Positions 10,301-21,265 of a stretch of DNA of 64,000 bases are shown here, piece by piece (the stretch's first letter is position 1; every line of letters begins with the position of its first letter). Source of the stretch: Piromyces finnis (Eukaryota > Neocallimastigomycota > Neocallimastigomycetes > Neocallimastigales > Neocallimastigaceae); assembly GCA_002104945.1 (NCBI GenBank), contig MCFH01000011.1, forward strand, positions 753,501-817,500, read 5' to 3'. Made by a program: the position numbers and the translations under genes. The notes under the pieces are model-generated. The model saw only the letters and a list, made by a program, of their open reading frames with translations. It was not told the DNA's origin and did no database searches.

Positions 10301-12132
10301 TGGCTCTCGAAGAATGGAGACACTATCTGGAAGGTGCAAAGCATCAGTTCGTCATTTATACTGATCATAAGAATTTAACTTTCCCAAGAAAGCCTGAAAT
10401 GCTCTCACAAAGACAGATAAGATGGTATGAATTCTTATCTAGATTTGATTTTAAGTTAATATATAGGGCTGGAAAAAAGTGTGGCAAACCTGATTTGTTA
10501 TCCAGACGTAGTGATCACATTGAATGTAGTAATTTTAGTTGTAATTTTATTTCATGTAATGTAATTAATACTTTTAATAAAGATGATTCTTTAATCAATT
10601 CTATTTTATGTTCTTTAAAAAATGATGATTTATATAATAAAGTTTGTGTATTTTTAAATGAAAAAAATTCTTTGTCCCCTCCGATTAGGAATATTAATAA
10701 AGTTAAAATTGATAAAGAAGGATTTTTACTTTACGATAATTTAATTTATGTTCCTTCTTCATTAAGAACTAGGGTCTTAGAATTACATCATGATTCTATT
10801 TCTGCTGGTCACTTTGGTGTTAATAAAATTATTGAATTAATTAGTAGAAATTTTTGGTGGCCAAAATTTAGTTATGATGTTAAAAAATTTATAAAGTCTT
10901 GTGAAACTTGTTGTAAAGCTAAAGTTCCAAGACATAAACCATATGGTTTGCTTTCTCCTCTTTCCACGCCTAATAGAGCTTGGTCGGAATTGTCAATAGA
11001 TTTTATTGTCGAGCTTCCAAAATCCAAAGACATGACTACCATTATGGTTATAGTAGATAGGTTAACAAAAATGGCTCATTTTATTCCTTTAAGATGTTTG
11101 CCTACTGCTTCTATAGCAGCTGATGTTTTTGTTAACAATATCTTTAAATTACATGGTTTTCCTGATTCCATCATTTCTGATCGAGGTACTCAATTTACCT
11201 CAGACTTTTGGAATCGTTTATGTAATTTGTTAAATATTAAACTTGCTTTTTCTACTGCAAACCATCCTGAAACTGATGGTCAAACGGAGAGGGTGAACGG
11301 GATATTGGAACAATATCTCCGTTGTTTTATTAACGAAAAACAGAATAACTGGGTTGATTTGTTACCTTTTGCTGAATTTGCTTATAACAATACTTTACAG
11401 CAATCAATCAATCAATCTCCGTTTTTCGCTAATTATGGGTTCAATCCAAAATTCAATCCTGAAATTCCTTCAGCGAATAGACCAAATAGAGCTGAACAAA
11501 GAATTTTGGATATTAATGAAAACATTAAATTTTTAAAAGTAAATCTTGATCAAGCAAAAGAAACCTACAAAAAGTATGCTGATCAAAAGAGAATGGAATC
11601 CCCAAGTTTCGAAGTTGGTAAAAAAGTTTGGTTATTAAAAGGTATTAATCCTTCAAACAAAAATGTTAAAAGAAAACTTGCTGATCAAATGCTCGGACCT
11701 TTTGAAATAATCAAGAAGGTAAGTCCTTTAGCATTTGAATTAAAGTTGCCAAATAATTTACGTTGCCACCCTGTTTTTCATGTCTCGTTATTAGAACCTT
11801 ATAACGAAAATGAATTTATAAATAGATCAGTAATAAATAAAAGAAAAAATATTAAGTTAACTACTGATACTATTGATAGGATTCCTGATAAGATTATTCA
11901 AGAAAGAAATTATCATGGAAAGAAATCTTTCTTGATGACATGGAAAAATCTTGACGAAAATACTTGGATCCCGGAAGATCAAATTTCAGATGTACAATTG
12001 ATCCAAGAATTTTATAGGAAAAATAAAAAGTCTAGAAAAGAAAGTCAAGATCAAGTTTATACAAGGAATAACAATGGTATGATCAGACATAGATATCAAC
12101 CATTTGTAATTGATATTCCTTCAAAGAAATAA
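7339..12132 (+). CDS. Gypsy-1 Gag-Pol polyprotein (1597 aa)
   Basis: One uninterrupted frame encodes the whole replication machinery. In order: Gag; a CCHC zinc knuckle (C239, C242, H247, C252); aspartic protease with IDSGSD (D326); an Asn-rich linker of about residues 510-610; reverse transcriptase with YIDD at 792-795; RNase H beginning ETDASN (D941); integrase with an HHCC zinc domain from about H1150 and the DD35E triad D1221, D1281, E1317; and a C-terminal chromodomain-like segment near 1515-1560 with two conserved Trp. All catalytic residues I looked for are present, so the protein is probably functional. There is no gag-pol frameshift, as in Tf1-type elements. The chromodomain suggests chromatin-guided integration (family knowledge). 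The start is the first ATG after the leader hairpin. Confidence 0.97.
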   Translation: MDRQGASLRIVNDPPTFSGRRQELDGFLTRVELAIEANPDRFANDEARVRFLISYFVNRPLEWAARLRQNNDAILRNYDQFIAALRTNFGDPNNDTIVANGRLCNIKQRKFGKVFEYINEFQRVSQNSNFNEAAKIYMFTKGLHPKMREHLAIVNPNPTQLERLYSDVLSIENLTKRNDISEYYMTHQDRRNYNRDDPMDVDLYRISKGQRNVNYFPSHRSNYVEPSTTRSDLKKKGVCFSCGKSGHMQFNCPNRKKPKSVKIIKRTISEEEASSSTPSVKRIRPTKDVTENDSNLYKIHKSEKKNIIDFYIKTNVEEVKVKVLIDSGSDLNFIHPEFARINNIKLYNIRNPFKVSGLGQGNSTVRKESEKCILRLRNHYEVIQLYSLRIPEVDVILGVPWIEKHCPVYYHDSSKIAFSSGYCARHCNVGKRRNKGTTNMDKKSMPSSRKGKEAALDNENEQSSCIDRGFSDYDESFCCDSSDDEETVNIRGRRTSVKTISNLDSCNKIKFSDSLNSNNNDNNNNCNFKCTCNNINCIDDNLNKDNNSVTGPKQYSFSKEVINNNNFCVLNSVSNCNNLSCNIINKCKTENNNLNKDKKSVEIPNQYLLFKEVFNEKNCNILPPHREYDCEIRLKDNSNLFYGPLYPVTEAERDELKCYIKENLEKGFIRKSTSPAGAPVLFVKKKDGSLRLCVDYRKLNDMTIRNSYPLPLIGDLLDRVKGAKYFTKLDLKSAYNLVRIKEGDEYKTAFRTRYGYFEYLVMPFGLKNAPATFQHFINDVLSDYLDDFAISYIDDILIYSNSLEEHHEHVKKVLEKLLENNLYVKLEKCEFDVSETTFLGYVLSKDGLKMDRDKVKAILDWPVPTNVKEVQSFIGLCNYYRIFIKDFAKIASPLHKLTRKNVPFNWASECQNAFVILKKAFTSAPILMNPDSNKPFIVETDASNFAVGAILSQEFEGQLHPIAFISSSLTKSQRNYQIYDKELLAIKVALEEWRHYLEGAKHQFVIYTDHKNLTFPRKPEMLSQRQIRWYEFLSRFDFKLIYRAGKKCGKPDLLSRRSDHIECSNFSCNFISCNVINTFNKDDSLINSILCSLKNDDLYNKVCVFLNEKNSLSPPIRNINKVKIDKEGFLLYDNLIYVPSSLRTRVLELHHDSISAGHFGVNKIIELISRNFWWPKFSYDVKKFIKSCETCCKAKVPRHKPYGLLSPLSTPNRAWSELSIDFIVELPKSKDMTTIMVIVDRLTKMAHFIPLRCLPTASIAADVFVNNIFKLHGFPDSIISDRGTQFTSDFWNRLCNLLNIKLAFSTANHPETDGQTERVNGILEQYLRCFINEKQNNWVDLLPFAEFAYNNTLQQSINQSPFFANYGFNPKFNPEIPSANRPNRAEQRILDINENIKFLKVNLDQAKETYKKYADQKRMESPSFEVGKKVWLLKGINPSNKNVKRKLADQMLGPFEIIKKVSPLAFELKLPNNLRCHPVFHVSLLEPYNENEFINRSVINKRKNIKLTTDTIDRIPDKIIQERNYHGKKSFLMTWKNLDENTWIPEDQISDVQLIQEFYRKNKKSRKESQDQVYTRNNNGMIRHRYQPFVIDIPSKK

Positions 12133-12163
12133 TCTCGCAGGAGCTCGACTTAAAGGGCGAGAT
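12132..12163 (+). promoter_or_regulatory. Gypsy-1 terminal hairpin and purine tract
   Basis: Between the stop codon and the 3' LTR the sequence forms ATCTCGC...GCGAGAT (7 bp) around GGAGCTCGACTTAAAGG. The AAAGGGCGAGA stretch is the only candidate plus-strand primer. It lacks the TCTGGWATC loop seen in Gypsy-2, Gypsy-3 and the H element. Confidence 0.55.
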
Positions 12164-12890
12164 TGTAAAGATATAAAGTATATCTTTAAATTATTTAATA
12201 ATTAATTAATAATTATTGAATAATAATTTTGATATTTTAATGAAAAAATTGTTTATAAAATTTATTGTATAAATTTTATGGAATAATTAAATAAATATTA
12301 ATTTTAAAATATCAAAGTTACAAATGAAATTTGGATAAATGTTTAAATTAATGGATAATTAAATTTAAATATTTTAAATATTCAAATTAAATCTTAAAAA
12401 GTTTTTATTTAATTAAAATTAGTTTAATAACTTTAGCGTAGTTTTAAATTAGCATTTTTAATTATAAATATACAATAAATAGTATTATTAATATTTAATT
12501 AATATATAGGTAATACATGGACTGTATTCAATTTGCAGTTTACTCAAATTGAATCAAAAGTGTATTTAATTAGTTTTAGTTTAGTTTTATTATTTTATTA
12601 TTTAATTAAATTAGTATTAAATTAGTTTTGTTTATTTTATATTGAATATATGTATAATTAAATAGAATAGTATATTAAAATATAATTTACAAAAAATATA
12701 AATACATGTAAATTTTCTTAATTAAAACGATGTAATTGTTATTGACTATTATTTAGTTAATAACTAAATAAAATTAATAAAAGAGATATTTTTTTAAATA
12801 TAATTTATTTTCTTGTTTTTTCTTTATTTTGTGTTGTTGTTTTATTGTAAAAAATTTTATAATCTGTTTTACATTTATAAAACTTTTACA
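12164..12890 (+). repeat. Gypsy-1 3' LTR (family A)
   Basis: Begins TGTAAAGATATA and ends CTTTTACA, 727 bp, the same length as the 5' LTR with three substitutions seen. It is followed directly by the ACAAG target repeat. Confidence 0.95.
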
Positions 12891-13154
12891 ACAAGGTAGT
12901 ATTCACAAATTTTATTTAGAATTTCACAAAGTAGGGTAACACAAAACTAATGTTACACTGACAGAAGTTACACCATAAATAGTTCCACAAGGTAGGCTTC
13001 TCAAGTAGACAAAAAAATTTCCGAAGAGAAAAAATTTCCGAAAAGTTCCAAATTTTCTACGGTAGCAATTCCCAATGTTGTAACTTCAGAAAATAAAAAT
13101 TGTTTTATTATTAAATATAAAACGTGTTTTTTAATAAGAAAAGGTAATTGTTAT
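12891..13154 (-). repeat. Leader short-repeat array (right part) and PBS of a minus-strand element
   Basis: This is the continuation of the array at 5900-6107 after Gypsy-1. It carries TTCACAAAG, TTACAC and TTCCACAAGG units. At the right end, 13144-13154 read on the minus strand is ATAACAATTAC, the same self-primer PBS as Gypsy-1, directly abutting the minus-strand LTR at 13155. Confidence 0.7.
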
Positions 13155-14557
13155 TGTAAAAGTATAAAATTTAAAACAGATTTTATACTTAAAATAAAAA
13201 CAATTTTTATTAACACAAAAAATAAAAAAAATAAAACATTAAATTTTTATTTAAAAAAAAATTTTTATTTAAACTCTTAAAAAATATTATTAACTATATA
13301 ATAGTTAATAATTAAAAAATTGAAAATAACAATTACATCGATTTAATAAACAAAAATTACATGTATTTATATTTTTTCATAATTATATTCTAATATATTA
13401 TTCTATTTAAATAAACATATATTTAATATAAAATAAACAACCCTAATCTAATTAAATAATAAAATAACAAAATTAAACTAAAACTAATTCATTATACTTT
13501 TAATTCAATTTGAGTAAACTCAAAATTGAATAAAGCCCATGTATTTTCTATAAATTAATTTAATATTATCAATACTATTGTAATGTTGAACACTGAAAGA
13601 ATAGATTAGGATATCTATTCTATTACAATAACACAAAAATTTGAAAAATAAAATAAAAAATTGTTTTATAAAATATCTTTTATTATAATAGAATTTTAAT
13701 AATAACAATTACATCGATAAAATGATGAAAAATATCTTCTATTTATATTTTTCCTAAATACATTTATATTATATTATAACTATTTATTTCTTATATATTA
13801 TTATTTAAAATCTACACTAAAATCTTAATTATTAATAAATATTTAAACTATAACTATTTTTAGTAAAATACAATTGGCAATTCAAATTAAGTACTATTCA
13901 ATTTGAATATGTGCCCATGTATTATTGATATATTAATCATTTATTATTTATCTATTTCTATAAAAAAACAATACTAAAACTAGGTATTTAAATTGAGAAT
14001 ATTAATTTACTTGTTAAACATTAAAAATAAATTAATAATTTATTTTGTTTTAAACTTTAATTATTAATAAATAAATTATGTCTCATTTTCTTTTTCTGAA
14101 TATAATTTGTGTAACTTAAACAATAATACTTGTGGCTTAAGTTACATTAAAGATATCAAGTTGAGGCGTTTGATATCTTTACAACTATTCTTAATATATT
14201 TCCTATTGAAATATAAATAAATCTATTTTTAAAACTAAGTTAAAATTATTAAACTATTCTAAATTTAAATAAAAAAGTATAATCTATTCTAAAATTAAAT
14301 AAAAAATATTTAAAAAATATTTTAATTATTTTAAATATTTGAAATATTTAAATTTAATTAAAATTCTTTTATTCCTTAAATTTAAATATTTATCTTAATT
14401 TAATTTTAACGGAATTATTATAAAACAATTTATTATTAAATTATTCCATAAAATTTATTCAAAAATTTTATAATCAGTTTTACTAAATATTAATTTATTA
14501 TTTAATAATTAATAATTAATTATTAAATAATCTAAAGATATATCTTATATCTTTACA
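13155..14557 (-). repeat. LTR family B (reverse), split by a C-family solo LTR
   Basis: Read on the minus strand it starts at 14557 with TGTAAAGATATAAGATATATC and ends at 13155 with ACTTTTACA. The body is continuous after removing 13579-14183 and one ACTAT. It is the 5' LTR of the minus-strand element whose PBS and leader are at 12891-13154 and 4618-6107. No matching target repeat was seen at its outer end (14558). Confidence 0.85.
13579..14183 (-). repeat. Solo LTR family C (copy 2), TSD ACTAT
   Basis: 605 bp from TGTAATGTTG to ATCTTTACA with ACTAT at 13574-13578 and 14184-14188. It is inserted into the B-family LTR. The loop of its terminal hairpin (AAACGCCTCAACT) differs from copies 1 and 3. 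Confidence 0.88.
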
Positions 14558-15484
14558 ACAGCTATATTGATGACATTATAGTTTTCTCCAATGACGCCTC
14601 TGCTCATCTTAAGCACTTATCAGAAGTTTTAAAAAGACTTCGAGAAGTCGGCCTATTTGCAAAACTAGAAAAATGTGAGTTTTTCAGTCCCTTCCTTGAT
14701 TTTCTTGGTCACCGAATATCAGCCGATGGAATACTTATGGATCCGAAGAAAATCTCTTCTATTTTAGAATGGCCTATTCCAACTAATGTTAAGGAGTTAC
14801 GACAATTCTTGGGTTTGTCTAATTAATACCGCCGATTTATTTCAGGTTACGCGAAGATTGTCCATCCCCTTAATAATCTCTTAAGAAAAAATGTAAAATT
14901 TAAAGTATCCGGTGAAGCCTTAGTCTAGTTTAACACAATAAAAGCAAAATTCACCTCCGCACCTATTTTGGCTTACCCTAATAGAGACCTTCCTTTTATG
15001 GTAGAAACCGATAGTAGTAATTTTGCGATTGGGGCCATACTTTCTCAGACATCATCAACTGATAATATTACTCATGCATTAGCTTTCTATTCAAGATCTC
15101 CAACACCTGCTGAACGTAATTATTCCATTTATGATAAAGAACTCTTGGCCATCGTGGACTCACTCGAGCACTGGAGACACTTTTTGAAAGGAACGGAAAC
15201 CCCATTTAAAATTTTCTCTGACCATCGCAATTTACTTTACCTGAAGAAACCAGAGAAAATGACACAAAGACTTGTTCGTTGGTCTTTGTTCTTATCAGAA
15301 TTTAATTTTAAATAGTCTATCGTCCAGGATATTCTAAGCCGATACTTTATCTTGTCGTTCAGATTACGTTACTTCTAATGATTCTTCTTCCTCTGATACA
15401 CCATTTTCAGTTCTTAGACCTGAAAACTTTTGTGCTATTATCACTACGGTTTCTTCCTTAAATGAACAAATTTTATCAGGATAC
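14558..15484 (+). pseudogene. Gypsy pol fragment (RT end, RNase H)
   Basis: In one frame from 14560 there is reverse transcriptase from the YIDD box (SYIDDIIVFS) through the thumb (LEKCEFF, FLGHRIS), then the connection and RNase H ([31 protein letters not shown]). Stops interrupt at 14824 (TAA for an expected Tyr), 14926 and 15313. After 15315 the frame shifts and a PENFCAI motif similar to the Gypsy-2 linker follows. It resembles Gypsy-2 more than Gypsy-1. Both ends are cut by LTRs (14557 and 15485). Confidence 0.9.
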
Positions 15485-15912
15485 TGTAAAGAAATGTGTC
15501 TTTAACAATAAAAACAAATTATAATATTTACTAAATAACTTCGTAATATTACCATTTTAAAATATTCTGTAAATTATTAATTTATAAAAATATCATTAAA
15601 AACACATAGAATTTAACTTAATAAATTAGTGTTTAATAATATAATTATTTATTAATAAAATCTCGATTTTTTTAAAATATTTGGGAAAATTCACTCGTAT
15701 TTATACTAAAAATTTTTTAAATTAATTTATAAAATTTTTTCAACTTAAATTTTTTAACCAATCAATAATCTTCATATAAAATAAAATTATTTTAAAAAAA
15801 TAAAATTATAATTGTAAAATAGAATTTGAGTCTCAATCTAGTGTCATTCAGACCCAAAGTCTTAGATACTACCCACTAAGACACTTTAGTTATTTCTAGT
15901 ACTCTTGTTAAG
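15485..15912 (-). repeat. LTR family F (reverse copy) with tRNA-like hairpins
   Basis: Matches the forward copy at 23038-23470 in opposite orientation. On the sense strand it contains GTCTTAG, a TGGGTAGTAT loop, CTAAGAC, then a second 9-bp hairpin opened by TTTGGGTCT. A TATAAATACG lies near 15697 (minus). The inner boundary TGTAAAGAAATG is clear; the outer end near 15912 is approximate. Confidence 0.65.
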
Positions 15913-16298
15913 GAATGAACATAAATAGTTGAATTAGCTAGAATTTTAGGATTTAACCTTCAACTATTTATATTCCTTATTATAGTTTAACTCTATTTTT
16001 AAAATATAAAAATTATAATATAATTTTTATACATTTTTCTAGTAATTATTAATATTTTTATTATATAGTTATATTATTTGTATATAGTTATTTAAGACCT
16101 TTATTATCAGTATTAGTATAATTACTTATAATATTTTATACTTGTAAAATTTTACCAAATTTTATTATTAAAATAGTTATAGGTATTTTATTATTATTTA
16201 AGGTTTATTATTAATTAACCTTATTATATAATATTTTATAATTTAAAATTATGACATAGAATTTAATTATAATTTTTACTAAAAGAGGCAACTGTTAC
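15905..16298. other. AT-rich DNA with a long imperfect hairpin
   Basis: AAGGAATGAACATAAATAG with TTGAA at about 15911-15935 pairs with TTCAACTATTTATATTCCTT at about 15958-15977, an imperfect stem of about 20 bp. The remaining 300 bases are A/T-rich with no ORF or recognised repeat. Confidence 0.5.
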
Positions 16299-17009
16299 TG
16301 TAAAGATATAATATATATCTTTAGATTATTTAATAATTAATTATTAATTATTAAATAATAAATTAATATTTAATAAAATTAATTATAAAATTTTTTGAAT
16401 AAATTTCATGGAATAATTTAATAATAAATTATTTTATAATAATTCCGTTAAATTTAAATTAAGATAAATATTTAAATTTAAGGAATAAAAGAATTTTAAT
16501 TAAATTTAATTACTTCAAATATTTTAAATAATTAAAATATTTTTTAAATACTTTTTATTTAAATTTAGAATAGCTTAATAATTTTAACTTAGTTTTAAAA
16601 ATAGATTTATTTATATTTCAATAGGAAATATATTAAGAATAGTATTGATAATATTAAATTAATTTATAGAAAATACATGGGCTTTATTCAATTTTGAGTT
16701 TACTCAAATTGAATTAAAAGTATAGTGAATTAGTTTTAGTTTAGTTTTGTTATTTTTTATTTAATTAGATTAGTGTTGTTTATTTTATATTAAATATATG
16801 TTTATTTAAATAGAATAATATATTAGAATATAATTATGAAAAAATATAAATACATGTAATTTTTGTTTATTAAATCGATGTAATTGTTATTTTATTTCTA
16901 ACCATTAATAAAGAAGATAATTTTTAAAAAGAAACTCTTATTTTTATTTTATCGTGTGTTTAATTGTTTTATTGTTAAATATAATCTGTTTTAAGATTAA
17001 TATTTTACA
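16299..17009 (+). repeat. LTR family B (forward copy)
   Basis: Runs from TGTAAAGATATAATATATATC to TATTTTACA, 711 bp, and carries the ATACATGGGC motif, the CAATTTTGAG/CTCAAATTG hairpin, TATAAATACATG and GATGTAATTGTTATT. The flanks (GTTAC and AACTC) do not match, so it is not a simple solo LTR; it may be the remnant of a longer element or a recombined copy. Confidence 0.75.
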
Positions 17010-18039
17010 AACTCAATAAACAATGAGTTGCAATATTATTATTTTATATTAATTTCTTATTCTTAAATAATATCATAATAATTTAATTAATGTAAGTATT
17101 AAATACATTTAATACTTAAATGAAATTCGTTTGAATTTCATAAGTTATTTGTTCTAGATACAAATAACAATAAAAGTAACAATAAAAGTCTCCTTACATA
17201 TATTGTAATGAATTTTTAAATTCATTTATTAAAAGGAGCAATAAGAAACAATAAATTGTTTCTTAAAAACAAAAACAAAAAAAAAAAAAAAAAAAGAAAC
17301 AAAATATTGTTTTTTAAAACTTTTTAAAATAATTATAAAAATAGAATACCTTGTTAAGAAATAAGCATTTGTTTCATACAAGGTAATAAACATAATAAAC
17401 AGGTAAGGAAAAGGTAATGTTTATAAATATATAATATATTATTATTATTTAAAATATAAGTTAAAAATATATATATGTATATATATATATTTAATGTTTT
17501 ATTACTTTATTATTCTTATTTTATTAGAATTATTGGTTATTAATTTTTTTCCCAATTAAATAATAATTGGTTTTACTTAATAATACGAGACTAATATGTA
17601 TAGATTATTAGTCGAATTTTCTAGAGTTTTTCTACTAATCTTTTCTCTAGAAGAAATTGTTAAGATTAGAAAACACTTTTAAATTTTATGTTAGTTTAGA
17701 TAATTAAATAATATTAATAGTTTATTTAATTTATTTATTTATTTATTCATTATTAACTTTTAATGGTGCTCCTAAGTATCTTTTAATTTCTTGATAAGTT
17801 ATACAACTTATCAAAATAAAAGGAGTAATGTAAGAAACATAGATAAATTCTATATAATTTATCTATTTTCTTATTAATTAATATTTATTATAATATTTAT
17901 TATTATTTATCATTTAATACATTATTTAATACAAAATTTGATACATTAAATACATTGATTAAATGCATTGTTTTATTATATTAATTTAGTTGCATCATTT
18001 TAACCAATCTATGTATAGTGTATTAAATTAATATAAAAG
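17010..18039. other. AT-rich DNA with a reversed G-type LTR fragment
   Basis: About 17520-17800 resembles the reverse complement of the G family (TTTTACTTAATA..., a pairing arm around TATTAGTC, TTTCTCTAG, GTTAAGATTAGAA). A poly-A run lies at 17276-17296. No ORF or RNA gene was recognised. Confidence 0.45.
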
Positions 18040-18114
18040 AATAATCTTTAAAATAAAATTGTTTTAAAAAATGTCTTTTATTATAATAGTATTTTTTAAT
18101 AACAATTACATTGA
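18040..18114 (-). repeat. C-like LTR fragment
   Basis: Matches part of family C on the minus strand, including TTATTATAATAG and AATAACAATTACAT. It is cut at 18114 by the E-family LTR and is not resumed on the other side. Confidence 0.55.
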
Positions 18115-18958
18115 TGTTAAATCACGCAGATTCGGGTTAGGTTTGGATTAATTAACTAGGTCAGGAATGGTTATAAACTAATAATAATAGAAACTAATTT
18201 CCTTAATTATCCGATTATTGGATGAAATTATATGCAATGGATTTATTAACTAAAATGACACTTTAATTTCAAATTTCATTAAAATAAAATTAAGTTTAAA
18301 TCAACTTTTATTTATAAAATTAGTTACAAGGGAAATCTAATGTAATTTATTAATCTTTACTATTATTAATTTATCTAATTAAAATTAATAATCTTACTAT
18401 TGATCAACATTTAACTAAACTACTCTATTTATACTAATTTCTCAAAGTTACAATTTTTACATAATTAATTCACATGGCTATTTTATTAATATTAATTAAT
18501 TAATTATTGTAACTATGATTTTTATAAACTGTCACGAGTAAAAATAATTATTAATATAATATTTTATTATTTTAAGTCATGCGTTTAAATAACTTTTCAC
18601 AACTTTTATCATCTGATTACTAATTTAGAAATTAATAATTAAATTTATTATTAATAGTAATACTTAAACCAATACCTAAAAGTTTAGAAAAATTTTTATT
18701 AATTTTAAGTGTGAAATTTTTAATATTTAATTTATATTGAATTCCCTTTAATTGATCATAAGTAACTCAACTTTTGGAATATTGATGATTCAAATGTACC
18801 AAAAGATAGCTTAGGCCTTTAGCTTTCTAATGTTCATAATATCATCAAAGTAATTTGATTTTTCCAGTAATTTTCTTGGGTTTCGTAATTCACACTTTAT
18901 TTAAGGGTTAGGTGTTTCACAACTATGGGATTATTTAAATCCACTTAGATTCGTGACA
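18115..18958 (-). repeat. Solo LTR family E (copy 1), TSD ATTGA
   Basis: 844 bp from TGTTAAATCACG to TTCGTGACA, flanked by ATTGA at 18110-18114 and 18959-18963. On the minus strand it begins TGTCACGAAT, like the D-family LTR at 26576, and shares the ACCCTTA and TTAGAAAGC blocks, so D and E are related. Confidence 0.8.
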
Positions 18959-18963
18959 ATTGA

Positions 18964-19962
18964 TGTTAAGTTTTTGGATTTGGTTATGCGGCCAGGTCAG
19001 AATGTTATCAATTATATAGTAAATATGTTTTTTAAGAAATTAAATTTAAATATAAAATAACCCTTTAAACTTCCAAATGAAAAATTAATATTTATTCTTT
19101 AGAATAACTTGTTTATAAAATTTTATTTATTTATTAATAATAATATAAATGATAATATATTTAATAACTATATAATTAAGATTATAACTATAATCTTTAC
19201 AAAGAATTAAAATCGAATTCAATTCATTCTATTTTATATTCTTTGTTCAGATTATTAAATTGATAAGAATAAAGTATTACATGTAATATGTTAATAATAT
19301 AATAAGATTGTTTGTTTGTTTGTTTGTTTTGTCATGACATAAAATAAAATAAACATATGATTAATCATTTAAACACTTGATCCATTAACCTATTTTATAA
19401 TAATTAAAATTATTTAATTTATAAATGTTAACTGTTACACCTAAATGGTTTAGTTCTATTTTTAGTAACAGTCACTATCATTAATTAAATTAATATAATT
19501 AGAATTTCTATTGATATCTTTTTAATTTTCGTCAAGTCATAAGAAATGTCTATGATCCATACTTGATATCATATTAATTTTAATTTACTTATTAAAATCT
19601 TCAAATGATCATATCTTCCTTAAATGACCAGTTAGAAGGACCGCGATTATACCAAAATATAGCTTTTCCCTTAAGCTTTCTAATAAACTTGGTTTCACAA
19701 CCGTAGCACTTACAGCTGTAGCACTCGTTTTTGGCGAGTTATGCGTAGTTTCGTATTTGTTTATTTTTGGCTAAGGGTTATAGTGTATTGATATTGAATT
19801 TTTTGAAATCATAACCCTTTCACTGAACCAAAATTTAAAAGGTGACTTTTAAAGGTGTTTTAAAATAATTATTGGGATCATTTAATTCTAATTATTATGT
19901 TTAATTAATTATAGATATTATCTGAATTTGTTTTAAATCCAGTTAATATCTTCACAATGACA
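18964..19962 (-). repeat. Second E-like LTR, directly abutting copy 1
   Basis: Starts TGTTAAGTTTTTGG immediately after the ATTGA repeat and probably ends AATGACA at 19962. It shares with copy 1 the TTAGAAAGCTTAAGG and AAGCTAT/TTTTGGTA blocks (minus strand) and a GGCTAAGGGTTA block. The outer target repeat was not found. Boundaries are moderately certain. Confidence 0.55.
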
Positions 19963-19998
19963 CCACGAATATAAAGACACAGGTCAATAAATTCTTAT

Positions 19999-20475
19999 TG
20001 TAAAATATTCTAAACTAAGTTCAGGTTTGTATACACTCAATATTCTAAACTACACTTTAAATTATTTTTAATTTTTTATATTTTATTTATTAAATTATTT
20101 TAAAATAACTAAACTAAAACAACCGTTGATTACTTTACCGTGAAGGATATTTTACCAGAGCCCTCACTAGGTAATCAATTTATTTTATTTAAAACTAAAA
20201 TTATTAATCTAAACTATAAACTAATGTTAATTTATCTATACTAGATTAACCTATACGATTTTCCAACTATCGTTTCAATAGTTGAAAAATTCTCTTTATT
20301 TATACTTTTTAAATAAATTGAATAAATTCTAATATACATGTTTTAATATTATAATTTTACATTGTTTACATTTATACATTTATTAAAAGAAATTATTTGT
20401 ATTAAACTATTTAAATTCAATTTATTTACTAAAGAATTTTCTAAACTTAAAATAAAGTTTTGATTTATTTACTAT
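19999..20475 (-). repeat. LTR family I, reverse copy
   Basis: Positions 19999-20475 are the near-perfect reverse complement of 477-1. It starts TGTAAAATATTC. The similarity necessarily stops where the first copy leaves the window, so its right boundary may lie beyond 20475. Confidence 0.8.
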
Positions 20476-20779
20476 ATGGTTGATTATATTTCAAACATAT
20501 ATTCAATTTATTTATTTCTAATTTTGAGGCTTAGTTTATAAAAAATTTTTTTTTATTATCTAAAATATTTATTGGTTAAAATTTATTTAATTTAAAATTT
20601 TATTTTATCATCAAAAACTTTATCTTATCATAAAATTAAATTTTAAATAAATTTATGTTAATGTATTGTGATATAAATTTTATGAAATTTTACGGTACAT
20701 TAATTTAATACATTATACATTATTTTAAATACGTATTAAATACATTATTCTATTAATACAATATTTTACACTTATTATT
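20476..20779. other. AT-rich DNA, possibly the rest of the I-family LTR
   Basis: No ORF or repeat could be assigned. The segment may include the remaining 5' part of the reversed family I LTR. Confidence 0.35.
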
Positions 20780-21265
20780 TGTAACGAATTGTAATAATTA
20801 TATTATATTTATTATATAATAATAATTATTAGCTTTAAATTAATAATATAAACTATTATTAAAATGTGAAAATAAAGGTAAAATTAGAAACTTAACTTAA
20901 TGAGTTTATTATAAGAAATTATAATAAACAAAACCAAATGTATCAGAATTATTTTGTGTATTTAATAGTTTTTTTAATATTTATTTTATTACTTATTATT
21001 TTGTATAAAGTTATTTATTATAATTAATCTTATAATAATAACTCTTGATTTCTCAAATCGAACTCAAGAGTACTATTTATATGTTTTATTCTATTAAATT
21101 AAAATTTCTAAGAACATTCTAATCTTAACAAGAATCTTTTTAGGAAAAGACTAGAAGAAAAACCTAAAAAGTTATTTGATTGATATTCTAATCATACCAA
21201 TCATCGTAATATTAAGTAAAACCGTTGATAACGGGTAAAACCTTAATATCCGATTTCCTATTACA
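20780..21265 (+). repeat. LTR family G (copy 1)
   Basis: From TGTAACGAATTGTAATAATT to TTTCCTATTACA. It shares with 21556-22029 the blocks ACTCTTGATTTCT, TTCTAATCTTAAC, AGGAAAAGA, AGAAGAAAAACCTAAA and AGTAAAACC. A hairpin around GATTGATATTCTAATCATACCAATC is present. No flanking target repeat was seen. Confidence 0.6.

Larger units (their letters stand above)
6108..12890 (+). mobile_element. Gypsy-1, complete chromodomain Ty3/gypsy-type retrotransposon, TSD ACAAG
   Basis: A full-length 6.78 kb element: 727 bp 5' LTR, self-primer type PBS, repeat-rich leader, single gag-pol ORF, terminal hairpin/purine tract and 727 bp 3' LTR. It is flanked by ACAAG at 6103-6107 and 12891-12895. I see three base differences between the LTRs, so the insertion is young, and the ORF has no stop. 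It sits inside the leader of an older minus-strand element. Confidence 0.97.
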
